Assembly (NCBI GenBank): GCA_020465985.1
Contig: JAANYP010000373.1
Location: forward strand, 147,403 to 211,402
Length of the DNA: 64,000 nucleotides
Direction of reading: 5' to 3'
DNA from: Centrapalus pauciflorus
Lineage: Eukaryota; Streptophyta; Magnoliopsida; Asterales; Asteraceae
Within the stretch, counting starts at the first letter, position 1. Each line of letters starts with the position of its first letter. This document shows positions 33,124 to 46,550 of this stretch, in pieces. The notes under the pieces are model-generated. The model saw only the letters and a program-made list of their open reading frames with translations, ran no database searches and was not told where the DNA came from. The position numbers and the translations under genes are program-made.

Positions 33124-33709
33124 ACATTTGGATCTAAGTTTACATTTTTTTATTGTATTGTATTATTAAAAACAGATAATATGTGTTTGCAAAAAATGTT
33201 TCTTTTAATTTTTATCAACTTCAAATATGAAATATCAATGTAAATATAAAATGATAAAATATAAAAATGGAATATCTGAAAATCAACAATCAAAATTTAT
33301 CATATTCACAATTGAAGTTTTATCAATTAAATTTTAAATTTTGTTAGCAAAATAATTAACAAAAATATTTAACTTTATTTACTATACTTCTACATTTAAA
33401 TCCAAATTTTTACATTTGAATTTAACTATGATCATTAAGGATAATAATGACACATTTATTTTAGGTAAATATTAATTTAATATTAATTCATTAATGAAAA
33501 AATTAAAATCAAAATTTAATGTAATTAAGTAAGTTAGTAAATTTGGAAAATGAATTTAAAAATGGCATGGATATAATTATTGATTTTAATTAAGGGTGTA
33601 AGAGACATTTCATAAATAATTATGAGTTGTCATTAATCTGAACCATTGATTTCTTTCCATCCAATGGTCCAGAAACTCCAGTTAGTTTTCTTATTATATA
33701 TAGTATAGA

Positions 33710-34643
33710 TTGAATGGATATGAAATATGATATTTATTAATTTTTATGATGATCTTTTTATTTTAATACATGTTAACAGTTTGAAATAAACTGTTATTAT
33801 AAAATTGAGTTTTTCACCTTATTCTACTTAATGGTTTGTGGAGAAAATGTTAATAACCCAAGCAACAAACGGGTTTCATTTTCATACATCTATTCACGAA
33901 TTTCATTTTAATCATTAAGGTAACCAACTTTATGTTTTTTATCATTAAGCTAATCAAGCATTTGTTTTCTAATCATATATTAAAGATAACCAATTATTTT
34001 AATCGAATAAAATGGTTTATTATGAAAAAAAACTAACATGTTTTCACAATTTTGACGTTTTCGTCAATTTATTTTTTTTCCATAAGAGTTATCATGTTAA
34101 TTTTTTCTTGGTTATTTGAAATCTGACTATTAGAGTCTGATTATGATTGGTAAACCAAGTTTTTTAAAACAGAAAAACTGGATTCTAAACTTCTAATAGC
34201 TAAATTTCATCAAACTACTAAGAAATAAAATTAGCTTGAGGACCTTTCTAGATATATAACATGGAAGGATAAAAACGTAATAAACATGAAAACAAGTTGG
34301 TTTTTTTTCATAATAAACCTTTGATAAAACATAAAATTGTATCATTCTTATTGCAAATATATTTGATCACCTTAAGCAATACAAATATTAAGTTTATTAC
34401 CTTTTCTGATAATTAACCCTATTAATATGGGTTAAATCAAGGCCAAATTATCAAGAAAGGTAATATAAAATTCAAAATTTGACAATAAAGATAATGTAAA
34501 ATTTTTTAGGCCAAAAATGATAACATAAAATTCAAATTTGACAAAAGATGGTATCGATGACTTTATCTATTGTTAATCGAATCCTATTCGTACATCTTCT
34601 GTTCTGATCAATAGATAGAAGTGAAGAAAAGAAAAAACTTCCA
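33710..34643. other. AT-rich intergenic DNA
   Basis: No gene. 34222-34290 resembles 46305-46370 (TAAAATTA, CTTTCTAGA, GATAAAAACGT), so it includes an unnamed dispersed repeat. Confidence 0.5.
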
Positions 34644-35320
<677 letters not shown>

Positions 35321-35440
35321 AGATATTTGTGCAAAAAAAAACTTTAAGTTGGACCATTTTGTGGATTAAAATTTCAATTTATTGTTTCGTAAGGTTGGAT
35401 ATAGACCGTGTGGTAAAGAAAAGTGATCATCAAAGAAATT
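35321..35440. repeat. Left end of the 12790-type inverted-repeat element
   Basis: GATATTTGTGCAAAAAAAA, TTTAAGTTGGACCATTTT and GGATTAAAA follow the same order as the left end of the element at 12790. No right end found. Confidence 0.45.
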
Positions 35441-35625
35441 TATGGGTGTGTGAAGGTATAACAATTACGATTATTAATTATGTGACTACCTTAAATTTAG
35501 ATAACTACGCGTTTGCTTTAAGAAACCTATTAACCATCAATCTTCTCTCTCTCTCTCTCTCTTTTTTTTTTTTTTTTGTCAATGGCTCCATGAATAGTCA
35601 CTATGCATGTATTCAATTTTTTTCC

Positions 35626-35758
35626 AGTGATTAATTTATTCAGGTTATTATTATAGGTCATATAAAGACAGAGATATTATTGGAAGTTAATACAACATAA
35701 ACATCTATTTTGTCAATGAACATGTAATTTGAGACAATTAAAAATAGAAATGTGGACA
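35626..35758. repeat. Segmental duplicate B, copy 2
   Basis: Second copy of 29785-29913. Only 305 bases separate it from duplicate A here, against 13.4 kb in copy 1. Confidence 0.75.
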
Positions 35759-35819
35759 TAAACATCGATGTCACAGTTTAAATGATTTAGAAAATTAGAG
35801 AAAATTCAAATTGATTGAA

Positions 35820-36670
35820 AATGAGAGCTTGTACTCCCAAATCAAGGATCGTGATGATAAATTTTTAAAAGGGGGTCAAACAGATCAAACTATTTATCTC
35901 AACCAACCAAAACTAGATTTTATCATTCCAAAAAAGGAATTGGTTTCAAAAATCCTAAGTTTTTAAAAAAAGGGTCAAGCGGTTTTACCTACTTTATACG
36001 ACAAACGTTACAAGGGACGTGGGTATCTGGGGCTATCTTCCATCGATCATCGGAAAATGATTTGGCCCAAGAGGAACATAATAGAAAAGACACTGAAAAC
36101 ATGCAAATGTCCTTTGTTTATGATAAGCTGAATGACAGTTTTCCTGATAGAGTTACAACTTTAAGAGTTGACTTCTTCGATAGCTATTCAGTAGCAGAGA
36201 TGAACGTTAAACCCGTATAACTCATTTATCATCATTACATTCCAACTGGTGTTCTAGAACACAAGATACGTGTTTGGAAGGAGAGTTGAGAATAGCTCAC
36301 GAAAAAACTACTGTCTGTCAGGATGTTCTTCTTGTGAATGAGGATAATTCTGTTATAAAGATTTTTGAACATGCTGTTGAGCTACTTTACTACAAAGAGC
36401 AAATTTGTGCTATTTCAAAAGATTACAACTCCAGTCTGTATGTTCCAGAATCTAATTCCTCTTAAAACGTCCAAATTAAATCTGTTGATAAAGGTAAAAA
36501 CAAAATTGAAGTTCTTGTTAAAGTACTTAGAGGTGAGTGCTCAAAATCTTCCAACCCTAAGGTTCCTAACAAGATCAAAAAAAATTAAAAGTCTCCAAGG
36601 AAACCCACTCACCTAGGAACTTCCTCTCATTTTTAAATCTTCTCAATTTATTGACTCATCTCATTTTATG
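35820..36670 (+). pseudogene. Gag remnant of the Sirevirus-like element
   Basis: Begins in mid-protein with FLKGGQTDQTIYLNQPK, a phrase I associate with the C-terminal half of Sirevirus gag, and changes frame several times. A stretch of 63 codons is open at 36274-36465 (DVLLVNEDNSVIKIFEHAVE). A lysine-rich tail follows. Confidence 0.55.
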
Positions 36671-36879
36671 CCTACAGATCGAGTAAGGAGAATACCAAAA
36701 ATTACTGTCAAAGATTTTTCGACTTTCTTTTGTTGATTTTAATTCCAATGTAATTCAGAAAAATAGTACAAACAATGTAATGAATAATTGTAACGGTGTT
36801 AAATATTCATTTGTTGAGTTGTATACTTTATGCCCTAAACATTTTCGTCGTCATGTACCTGAAATGACTGAATTCGTTT

Positions 36880-37792
36880 CTTATCCTGAAAAATGACTAT
36901 GCAAAAAGAAAAAGAATGTGAATGCATCATTGGCTCTTTCTAATAAAGAAAATATCTCGCCTAAGGCAAATACAAAACAACCCAAACCAAAGTTAGTTTC
37001 CTCACCTAATGTTTCAAAGCTTGTTGGACCTATATACAAATGGGTGCCAAAAGGTTTTGCATCAAAGGATGTGTTAACTGCAAAGTAGGTTCCTATAACT
37101 ATCATTGTAGTACAATCCAGTGGAATATCTAACAAGAGATGACTCATTCTTCAATGGGTACCCAAAGTGATTTAATGTTTATGTAGATTCTAGTTAATAC
37201 AGACTAGGACCCGTTCTTCACATAAATGTTTTATGGGCATATCAATACAGAACATGTACTTCATAGTTATGGCTCCTGTGCACACAGTTAAGGACCCGTT
37301 CATATCTGACATGTTTTCTGAACAAATCAGTTCAGAACATGGTTTGCATGTCTTTTTAATGCAATAGTGGACACAGATTTAATTATTCAAATGTTTCTCT
37401 ACCTGATTAAACTGCTCATAGCATATTATGTTTTAAACATAATTTCAATCATGGATTCGGGTTGATCTAAACACATGACGGAAAGACAGGAGTTGTTAAC
37501 CAATATTATGGAACGGTTAAATTAAGGAATTAACATCACGCTTAAATAAAAAGGCCACGGTGATCTGATCCTAAACAATATGGTCATAAAGGACGTTGAC
37601 CATGTTGAATGGTTATCACACAACTTATTTAGCGTAGGCCAACTTTGTGACAAAGGTCTAGACGTTACCTTTAGGGCTAGGAGATGTAGTGTGAAGAGCG
37701 ACGACGGAAGAGAGATATTATCCGATTTCTGAAACTCCAATCTGTACACCATTGTTGTTGCCAAACTCATTGTCAAAGATAGTATTTTTCTG
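36880..37792 (+). pseudogene. Gag C-terminus and protease remnant
   Basis: GPIYKWVPKGFASKDVLTAK (about 37028-37090) followed by ILQWVPK is the typical Sirevirus gag end. The protease region that follows is fragmented; short pieces such as HNLFSVGQLCD-like wording appear in frame only after shifts (37617-37660). Confidence 0.5.
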
Positions 37793-38473
37793 TTGTCAAA
37801 AGCGTCATCAAAAGAATCCTGGCTATGGCATAGACGTCTATCACATCTGAACTTTAACAATTTAAACAAGCTTACGTCAAAACATCTGGTCAAAGGTCTC
37901 CCAGAACTGCGCTACGAGAAAGATCATTTGTGTGGAGTATGTGAGAAAGGAAAGATGAAAAGATCTTCTCACAACCCCAAACCCAAATCATCTACCCAGA
38001 GGATATTAAAGCTGCTTCATATGGATTTATGCGTTCCTATGAGAACTCAAAGTATTAACGAAGAACAGTATTTGTTGGTTATCGTTGACGACTACTCACG
38101 ATATACCTGGGTGCGTTTCTTGCGATCCGAAGACGAGACCTCTCAAGAAATCATTAATTTTGTAAATAGTGTCGAAACCCAACAGCAGTTATCGGTACCA
38201 TTTATCATATCAGATAACGGCACAGATTTCAAGAACTCAGTAATTGAGAACTTCCTTCGATCCAAAGGCATCCATCATCAATTTTCAGTCGCCAGAACAC
38301 CTCAACAGAACGGGATTGTCGAAAGACAAAACCGGACACCTGTGGAGGCTGCTCGTACCATGCTAAACTACTCGAAGCTATCGTTGTATCTTTGGGCTGA
38401 AGTCGTATCAATTGCCTACTACACACAGAACAGATCTCTTATTCATAAGTGCTTCAATAAAACTCCTTATTAA
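37793..38473 (+). pseudogene. Copia integrase, mostly open
   Basis: 226 codons without a stop. Starts in the pre-integrase zinc region (WLWHRRLSHLNFNNL, then HLCGVCEKGKM), then the core with D in MDLCVPM, D in ISDNGTDFKN and E in NGIVERQNR, that is, all three catalytic acids. It ends at a stop in FNKTPY*, before the integrase C-terminal part, so it is cut off from pol. Confidence 0.75.
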
Positions 38474-38529
38474 TTGTATTTAAATAAAGTACCTTACATC
38501 AAATAGTTATAAGTTTTTGGTTGCAGGTG

Positions 38530-40480
38530 CTATGTGTTGAACGACAAAGACATTCACAAGAAGTTCAATGAGATAGCAGATGAGGCAATTTTTATTGGAT
38601 ATTCATCCAATTCAAAGGCCTATCGAGCTTACAATACTCGTACCAGGACAGTTAACAAGAGTATGAATATCACATTCGATGAGTTAGCTGAACTAGCTCC
38701 TGAGGTTGATCACACGAGACCAAGAGTCACTCCTAAGCCGAGAAATATTTCTAACTCTACTTCTTTTTCTTCTTAAGAATTAATAAGTTTGTTTGATCCA
38801 TTTTATGTCGAATTTTTCAGACCTAATGTAAAATTTTCTTCTATTTCAGCACTTACCAGAATAACTACTTCTTCAGACTCAACAGTTCCATCAACATCAT
38901 CATCACCATCATCCATTATCCCGCAATCTGTTGAGCCTACTCTATCAATACCCTCACATATAGTGCCTACTATTATACTAATACCAGACTTGAGTGAATC
39001 CAAACAAGAACCATTGGTACCATCTTTTGAAACCATTGACCAACACACATCATCGATTCCTACTCTTACCACTGAGTTCCCCACTTTTGCACAAAATAAA
39101 ATGGGCTCGTGGCCGCCCAACTGACCAAATAATTGGTGACCTTTCTACTTGAGTTCAAACACGCAGGGCATCTACTAATGAATGCCTCTTTGCACCATTT
39201 CTTAGTATGATAGATCCTGCACATGTATATGAAGTTTTAAAAGATCCTGAATCGAGTAATAATTAGGACCAAGTGGATCTTCAAAAATAAAAGAGATTAA
39301 AACGGAATAGTTGTTAGATACAAGATCATGCTAGTTGCGAAGGAATACCGACAACAAAAGAGAATAGATTATAACTAGACCTTCGTTCTGGTTGCACGGA
39401 TTGAAGTGATCCGAATCTTCTTGGCATTCGCAGCTCACAAAGACTTCAAAGTCCACCAAATGGATGTCAAAACAACCTACCTCAACGGTGTTCTTAACGC
39501 AGAAATGTATGTTAAACAGCCTGAAGGTTTTTTTGATGCACATAAAGACCATGTAAATGTTCTAGACAAAGCTCTTTATGGCTTGAAACAGACACCTAAA
39601 GTATGGTATGATAGCGTGTCTAATTTTCTAATTGCTTCCGGTTTCTGTAAAGGCGTGGTGGACACAATATTGTTCACTAAACGGGAGGGCCCACATATAA
39701 TGATAGTCCAAATTATGTGGATGACATTGTAATTGTATCTAACGACCCTAAGTTTTGTAATGATTTATTAAACCTCATGGAGTCCAAGTTTGAGATGAGC
39801 ATGATGGAGGAGATGAATTTTTTCCTTGGACTGCAATTTAAACAAATTGATGATCAGATTTTTGACAATCAGTCGAAATAAACTCTTGACCTTCTCAATA
39901 AGTATAAGTTAGAGTCTTGCACGGTGATGGGAACTCCCATGGCTTAAAACTGTAAGCTAGACACTGATCCCTCGGGTAAAAGTGTTGATGTTACAGCTTA
40001 CAGAGGAATGATCATATCATTACTTTACCTTATGGCTAGTAGACCTTCAGATATCTCAAGGGTACACCCAAACTTGGTCTTTGGTATCCAAAGGGAACTA
40101 ATTTTGATCTTATTGCTTTCTCTTATGTAGACTTGCAGGTTATAAAATTGATCGAAAAAGCACCTCTGGTAGATACAAATTTTGGTTGATAGGCTGGTGA
40201 GTTGGTGTTCTAAGAAACAAACATGTGTTTCAACATCCACAGCTGAGGCTGAGAATGTAGCAGCTACAAGCTATTGCTTCCAGGTCTTATGGATGAGGAC
40301 ACAGTTGCGTGATTATGGTTTCTCACTTACCAACATCCCCATTTATTGTGATTCACGAAGTGCAATTGCTATCTCTTGTAATCTCGTGCAACACTCTCGG
40401 ACAAAGCCTATAGACATCAGATTTCAATTTATCAAAGACCATTTAGAAAAAGGTACAATAGAATTGTATTCCTATTGGGT
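38530..40480 (+). pseudogene. Copia reverse transcriptase and RNase H, broken
   Basis: After an integrase tail (EIADEAIFIGYSSNSKAYR) and a Ser/Thr/Pro linker (38789-39124) comes reverse transcriptase: FKVHQMDVKTTYLNGVL, ALYGLKQTPKVWYD and, after a frame change at about 39705, YVDD at 39715-39726. Later parts (NFFLGLQFKQ; SLLYLMASRPS) and the RNase H end (STSTAEAENVAATS; IYCDSRSAIA) are in different frames with several stops. Not functional. Confidence 0.8.
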
Positions 40481-40629
40481 TACTGGTTTCTTAGTATATC
40501 TGTATATGTTTAAGGGGAGTCTTTCTTCTAATACAAGTTTGCATAAATTTTTTGAAATATTTTATGTTTTGTCGAGGAAAAAGGAAGAAATTTTATCTTA
40601 TTTTTTTATTATTTATTATCTGAAAATTT

Positions 40630-41010
40630 GATAAACACAAAAAGATTTTATTTTAATTCTGTTTAAGTCTTAAAATTTTGAAAAACTCAGAAGATTTTCT
40701 TTCGTATTGTTCAAGTCTGAAAATTCAAAAACTCAAAAAGATTTTTTTTTGTTTAAGTCTAAAAAATTCAGAATAACACAAAAAGATTTACTTTTGTACT
40801 GTACATGTTAGTGAAAATTTTGAAAAACTTAAAATTTTTGCTTTTATTGTGATTATGTCATAAAATTTACAAAAAGACAAAAAGATTTTATTTTATCTTG
40901 TTTTAATTTGAAAAAATTTCAAAAGACCAAAACTATTTTTCTATTGTTTTTTTTCCTTTGTGTCTTCTTTTATCTTTTATTTTTCTTATCTTATATTCAA
41001 AAAGATTTTT
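40630..41010. repeat. Tandem repeats of about 60-65 bases
   Basis: About six diverged units built round AACTCAAAAAGATTTT and GTTTAAGTCTGAAAATTT, directly after the RNase H remnant. Confidence 0.6.
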
Positions 41011-41107
41011 GGGCTTTTAATTTTAGTTATATTTTAATTAGTCTAATAGTTTTTATTTGGTTATCAAGATCTGTCAACCCAAGCGCCAAACCCAGCCCAT
41101 TTTAAAT

Positions 41108-41115
41108 TATAAAAG
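41108..41115 (+). promoter_or_regulatory. TATA box between pol and the post-pol frame
   Basis: TATAAAAG, followed within 30 bases by a long pyrimidine-rich stretch (CTTCTTCTTCC) like a plant initiator and leader, and at 41282 by GAGGTAACC, a possible splice donor. It lies about 1.5 kb before the post-pol start. Confidence 0.4.
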
Positions 41116-41534
41116 GGAGGGGGCACAGTCTGTTCTTCTTCTTCCTTTTTCTTCCCGTCGTCGCTGCTGTTAAAAACCTACAAACCACCGCCATATCAGT
41201 CTAAAAAGAACCAAAATCCTTCATATTTAATTGTTGTGTTTTTCTCGTGGATTAAGGCATTTTTCTTCCTTCTGTATCACGAGGTAACCTTCCTATTTTA
41301 CTTATTTTAAAGATTAACATGTATTTTCACGTTTATAATTACTGCAATTTAAATAGGGTTTTCAGGGTTGTTTTGTGATTTTAGGATAGATTGAATTGTT
41401 TTTGCATGTTTTTGTTAGTTTTAATGTTGCCCGCACTTAAATTGCTAGTTAGGATCTGTTTTTGTTGTTTCTTTTGAGTGTTTTTACTATTCCCGCATGC
41501 ATGACTATTCATTTGTCCATATGAGTCTCTTTAT

Positions 41535-42110
41535 ATTCCTCTAAGTTCAACTTCGGACCATCCGAACTTCACATGGATTATATGAACTTCGAGTGAATCC
41601 ATCTGAAATTCTTGAACGTACACTTGCACTTCTTTGAAATATTTTAAGTGTTGTATATTGACCTCCATCCGAAGTTCGGATTGGATGTTCATCCAAACTT
41701 TGGACCATCCAAAGTTCAGACCCTTTGTTATATTTTTTGTTTCTTTGTGAATTTTGCCTAAGTGTTAGATCATGGACCTTATCCGAACTTCAGATTGAGT
41801 GTCCATCCAAAGTTCGGACCCCTTTCTTAGTTTATCCTTAGTTTTAATTTTGTCCAAGTGTTGTCCATCTGAACTTCGGACCATCCGAAGTTTGGACCCT
41901 ATGTGTTTTTTGTGTTTTATTTTCTAAGTATGCTTATAGGTCATTCACTTCATCCGAACTTCGGATCACGCGAAGTTCGGATCCCTTGTGACTTCTGGAC
42001 TTCATTTGAGATTACGATATATCTGAACTTCGAATGCACTTTGAATTAAATTTTTCTAAGTCCAACCCTACACTAAACTTCGGATCCATCCAAACTTCGG
42101 ACCCCATTGA
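41535..42110. repeat. Array of CCGAACTTCGG-type palindromes
   Basis: About seventeen copies, on both strands, of (A)TCCGAACTTCGGA(C/T) and its variants. Some pair into larger hairpins, for example a perfect 12-base stem at 41952-41963 with 41971-41982. Confidence 0.85.
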
Positions 42111-42596
42111 TCTGAAGGTCAACACTTGTCATTTTTTTATTTTCAAAAACTTTTCCAAAAATAAAATAAGTTTTCAGTTGGATGTTATTTCATTTTGATT
42201 TTAACTTTGGTATCTTAGTAAATTTTAACATTGGTCTCTTAAAGATTGACTTTGGATTTCATATTTCAGTATCTATATTGATTTATGAAAACTCGATGTT
42301 GTAAACAACATTTACTAACATGTTTTAGTTATTATTTTAATGATATATAATTCAACTTTGTTCTGTTCGTGCACCATTGGTCTTAGTTAGTTATAGGAGT
42401 TTGAGTGAATAGGTCTATTATAACATTGGTCACTTAACGATCAACTTTGGATTTTTATCAGTTGTATTTTGTACTATTGTAAGAAACCTAATGCTATAAA
42501 CAGAATAGATATCTCACACCTATTTCAGACTTTGTGACACTGATTATATTATAACATGGTCTGTTTTTACTAACATTGTTGTGTATTTACATGAAA

Positions 42597-45500
42597 ATGG
42601 AACAACTCTCTCTTACCTTACCCCCACCCACCCATTCCCCACAATAATGCTCAACTCTCAAAAGCTGCCCTTCTAAACTCTGTCCCATGTCTTGACTTTC
42701 AACCACACAACTTGCAGCTCAACCTAGACAACTTGAACCAAGAAGCTGAGGATATCACATTTGATATTCTCATAGGACACCCCATCATCTACGCCCTCAC
42801 CACTGCCATCTCTGTCCCCTGCATATACCTCCAACATTTTTGGTATCGCCTTCACTACGTTGATGAGGCTGAACCTCACTTCGTTACCAAAATTGATTAT
42901 GTACCCATTAAAATCACTAAAGAAGCCACCCGCCACATTCTCCACCTCCCCATCGAACACTTCATACCCACTAAATACTACTTTGACCCAATCCCTCCTG
43001 CTTCCAACATACTCCAACAAGTCCAATGTCTGGGATACGATGGCACACTAACTAAGCCATTGGACTTTAAAATGCATAAACTCCAATCCCATTGGTGTGT
43101 ATTCTTCGATATCGTCAACCGATGCTTCACCGGGAAGCATTCGGGACATGACTTCGCCAGCATTCATGTCCTGACCATGTTTGCTGCATTTGCATAAGAC
43201 TGCCAGTATGACTATGCATGGTACATTAGACGGTCATGGATCGTGGCTATAAAAGGGAGAGGAATGTATACCTTTTCAGAGGATTCTGTAACTCATCATC
43301 CAACATGCCATGGATACTGATGGCGACATTCATGATCGACCAGAGGCTGACATATTAAAGACGGTGGCTCTGTCCCAATTTAAACTACCAAGGGAACATT
43401 CTAAAGTTCCTATTATGGATATTCCACTTTTTTGCTTTCATATGCTAACTGATGGAGGAAAGGGTAGTGTTTTATAAAAGGGCTCTTTCAGATGAAGCGC
43501 AGTCAGTACCGACTGTGTGATCCATATCTGAAGGCGAGACCGAGCGGAGTGACGATGAGGGAGCAGGAGGAGAAGATATTCTAAGGTTAAGGGATAAGAG
43601 GGCACAGAGTGGTGAAGAGGTTACTGACAATGACTCTGGAAAGACTATATCGGAGCTTTTTAGATATATAGATGAGAACCTAAATAAAAAAGTGTTGAGG
43701 GAGTACTAACACCCAAAAGTCAGACAAGCTCTCAAAATCTACTAGTCCAGTAGAAGCAACACACCCCCCAGTCATGCTAACTCCTCTCCAAATGAGCGGG
43801 TTTCATTGCACGGGGATGAAGCTCATTTTCCATCACCCCTCATTCGGAGGGACGTAGTGTTGAAAAAGGTCACACGCCGCCTCAGTGACCAACATTCCTT
43901 TGACCACAAATGATCCCCCACCCCCTAATGCGCTACAACTCATAAAGGATTTCTATGTGACATCCTTCGCAACATCCAGATTTGGCTCCACACCTGGCGG
44001 ACAAGAGATGAAGGATGGAATTCCTGATACAGCTACATTCAAAGCATCTGTGTTAGGTCATCCTGGTTTAACTCCAGAGATGTTAACGACCATTGTACGT
44101 GAGGTTGGTGTAATTAATCGGGCGGACCTGGAGGCCCTAAAGACGACAAATGAGGAACAATATTATTTTATCCTTTACATGTTGAAGGATAAAGGAGCTG
44201 CTACTCAGGAACTGCCACCAGGTTTCCCATCTGTCTAACCTTCTACTGAGCTCGAGACACGTAAAGCTCAGATCGCAACATCAAATGCTCTATTTACTCA
44301 ATCATTTGAGCAGCTGAGGTTGTTGATTCTAAAGGTGGAGGCAAACTTACATAAAAGGATTGCTAAGGTTATAGAAGCGGTAATTGAAATAATATAATTT
44401 GGCCGCCCTCAGGCTAAGGTCTTCAAAAGAACACATGATAATCAAGACGATCTTGGTCATCCTGAGGGGGAGAAAACACCCAGAATTGAGCCTGATGGTG
44501 AGGCATCTAATCAAGGGGGATCCAAAGAAAGGGTATCCGAGATAGGATAATAAACAAATGTAAGAGCCCCAGGAGGTCAAGAGGAGAAGGATCTCAGTCA
44601 GTCGGGCATTGATTATATATGAGGAACCTCCTGTGAAAAAACTTGACATCAACCTAATTTCTTCTTCAGAATCAGAGATTGATTTGGTCATTCCTAAACC
44701 AGAACCTGAACTGCCTCAATCATCATCTTCATTTGACTTCCTTAACTCTCCAACCCATGAGCCATAAACTGAAATTACATCCACAGAAAAGCCCCCCCAG
44801 CCCCTCACCCAATCTCAAACTGACATATAATATAACTACCTCCATCGTAACACAAAATCCAGTAGAAACCCTCAAACCTAAGTCACCCGCCAAATCTAGA
44901 ACCGTAGACTGCTTCGAAGAGTCTATCCGCCAACCTTCAACGATATATGACAAAGAAGATCCTGTGTGGGTGCATTGGTTTTTAAAAGGGAAAAAACATA
45001 TTCTTTCCTTCTGATGAGAGGGAAAAACTGAGACTCGGCCACAATGGTCGGGTCTATCAACTTTTGAACATTCTCGCAATCGAAATCGAGACACCACCAG
45101 TTCAAGGTCTTAAAGAATATCTAATGAATATGAAAGTTGAAGATTTTCTTGAGCATTTCCTAGAGGGTAAATTTAAAAGTATGTTCATGAAAGACCTTGG
45201 GAAGTACAACAGAATGCTGCTTATGCAACTAAGTGATCGATCTAAAGCCAAGCAAGCCAAGTACAACCAGATGATGCTCTGAGAGACTAGACCAAACACT
45301 ACTTACTGGTCTAAGTCTAAGATGGTCAAAATAGTCTCAATTAAATGTATAAAAGATCCCGCATCTACACTCTAACGCTAGAGATTTTGAGAGCTGACGG
45401 TTTATCCCAGCTGATTCACGAGAGTGACTTTGATTTCATGACCCTTGACGACATTGAAACTATGCACAACAAGTTGAAAAACAAAGTCAATGGAAAATTG

Positions 45501-45980
45501 AACTACGTCACTACTCTTGCGGCCCGTACCAGATGCATGAGACGACAATCAACTCTTATGTGCTTCAAAGACTTCCAACTAGCTATTTAGAGCAATTTTG
45601 CTAAAGTAGGCCTAATTGCTCCTGATCAAAAATTTTTCGGGATTGATCATCGATCGATCTTCAGAGTTTTCACAAGGCCAAAGCAAGGGGTGATTTTCTG
45701 AAGAAATATGAGCTAAATAGGTTCTTGTGATTCGAGGAAATCTCGAGCTACTCTGATGGCACTTTAAGAATAATAAGAGAAGATTTGAATGGAAGACTCT
45801 GAGAGGACGAAGCCATCAAGTTCGTTGAACTCAGAAAAAAGCCTCAGGAAGTTCAGGAGATCCGAGACGCAATTAAGCTAATTAATGAAAGACTACACCT
45901 GTGCCAGGTCATCCGAAGATTTGATGTCATCCTAGGGATAAGAGCTTCAGAAGAAAAAGCATACCACTTGCCACTATGAT
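42597..45980 (+). pseudogene. Post-pol (env-position) frame of the Sirevirus-like element, broken
   Basis: ATG at 42597 gives MEQLSLTLPPPTHSP and meets a stop after one more residue; the next frame continues to 43197 with DITFDILIGHPIIYALTT and IYLQHFWYRL, a passage I know from Asteraceae retroelement proteins. Further open pieces in shifting frames lie at 43885-44238, 44679-45014, 45064-45282 and 45345-45590. No clear signal peptide or membrane segment is visible, so env is a description of position only and the function is unknown. Confidence 0.6.
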
Positions 45981-45995
45981 TAAAAAGGGGAAGAT
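45981..45995 (+). other. Polypurine tract
   Basis: AAAAAGGGGAAGAT directly before the 3' LTR start TGTTATGG. Confidence 0.75.
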
Positions 45996-46294
45996 TGTTA
46001 TGGTTATAACTTCACTCATGTGGATTTATTTTGTATGTATTGTAATTAATTTTCATTTCCTTGTAATTTTCTATTTCTCTAGAAGTTGAAGGGTAGTTTA
46101 TTTAAACCCCTCAAAGATGTCCTAGGTATAAAATGTACTTTTCTCTTAAGGTTTTGTGTACTTGAAACATTCCTTTACAGACTGTGTGTGTGACATCATT
46201 GATTGAGTACAATCATTTTCATTTTTATCACACATATTCTTCAATACAATATGAGTTTATTACTGTTTGAGTGCAATTCATTACTGGGATTACA
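45996..46294 (+). repeat. 3' LTR of the Sirevirus-like element
   Basis: Starts TGTTATGGTTATAAC and ends near GGGATTACA. The end is set from the TG...CA rule since no second copy is present; the right border is approximate. Confidence 0.6.
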
Positions 46295-46550
46295 TATTTA
46301 AAGAGAGAAATAAAATTAAATTTAAGATCTTTCTAGAAAATAATAACATGAAATGATAAAAACGTTAAAGTCATAATATTTAATTATTTTGTGTTTGAAT
46401 TTATAGGTAGAAAAATTAAAATCAATAAGACTAAAGAAGTTGAGAGTTCATTAGCACCATCATAGCAGCCATGCACTTTTCGGTGTAACCAATTACGAAA
46501 AAAGGCATTTTTGTTGTTATGGTGCTCCCCATATATGTGATGTTTCACGT

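Larger units (their letters stand above)
30786..33709 (-). mobile_element. Non-autonomous Helitron 2, with nested insertions
   Basis: Minus strand starts TCTATACTATATATAATA after an A (complement of 33710) and ends with CACGTAATACGTG, GAGTTATAAA-type spacer and CTAG before a T. It shares its first ten bases with Helitron 1 and has the same 3' layout. It holds the fold-back element 31058-32781 and a CACTA end (32840-33123). No coding capacity. Confidence 0.65.
35800..46294 (+). mobile_element. Decayed Sirevirus-like Copia element with post-pol frame
   Basis: Order on the plus strand: gag remnant, integrase, reverse transcriptase/RNase H (all with stops), a 2 kb spacer with tandem and palindromic repeats, a broken post-pol frame, polypurine tract and a 3' LTR of about 299 bases. 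No 5' LTR is present: the element begins in mid-gag just after duplicate B, so its left end is deleted. Gene order and the extra frame after pol fit the Sirevirus (SIRE/Maximus) branch of Copia. Confidence 0.8.

Noticed and set aside
42712..42720. CTTGCAG just before the open part of the post-pol frame as a splice acceptor
   Set aside because: The coding sense carries on upstream of it (VPCLDFQPHN), back to near the ATG at 42597, so no acceptor is needed here.
46305..46370. Similarity to 34222-34290, perhaps the target site of the Sirevirus-like element
   Set aside because: The match is short and patchy; better explained as an unnamed dispersed repeat.
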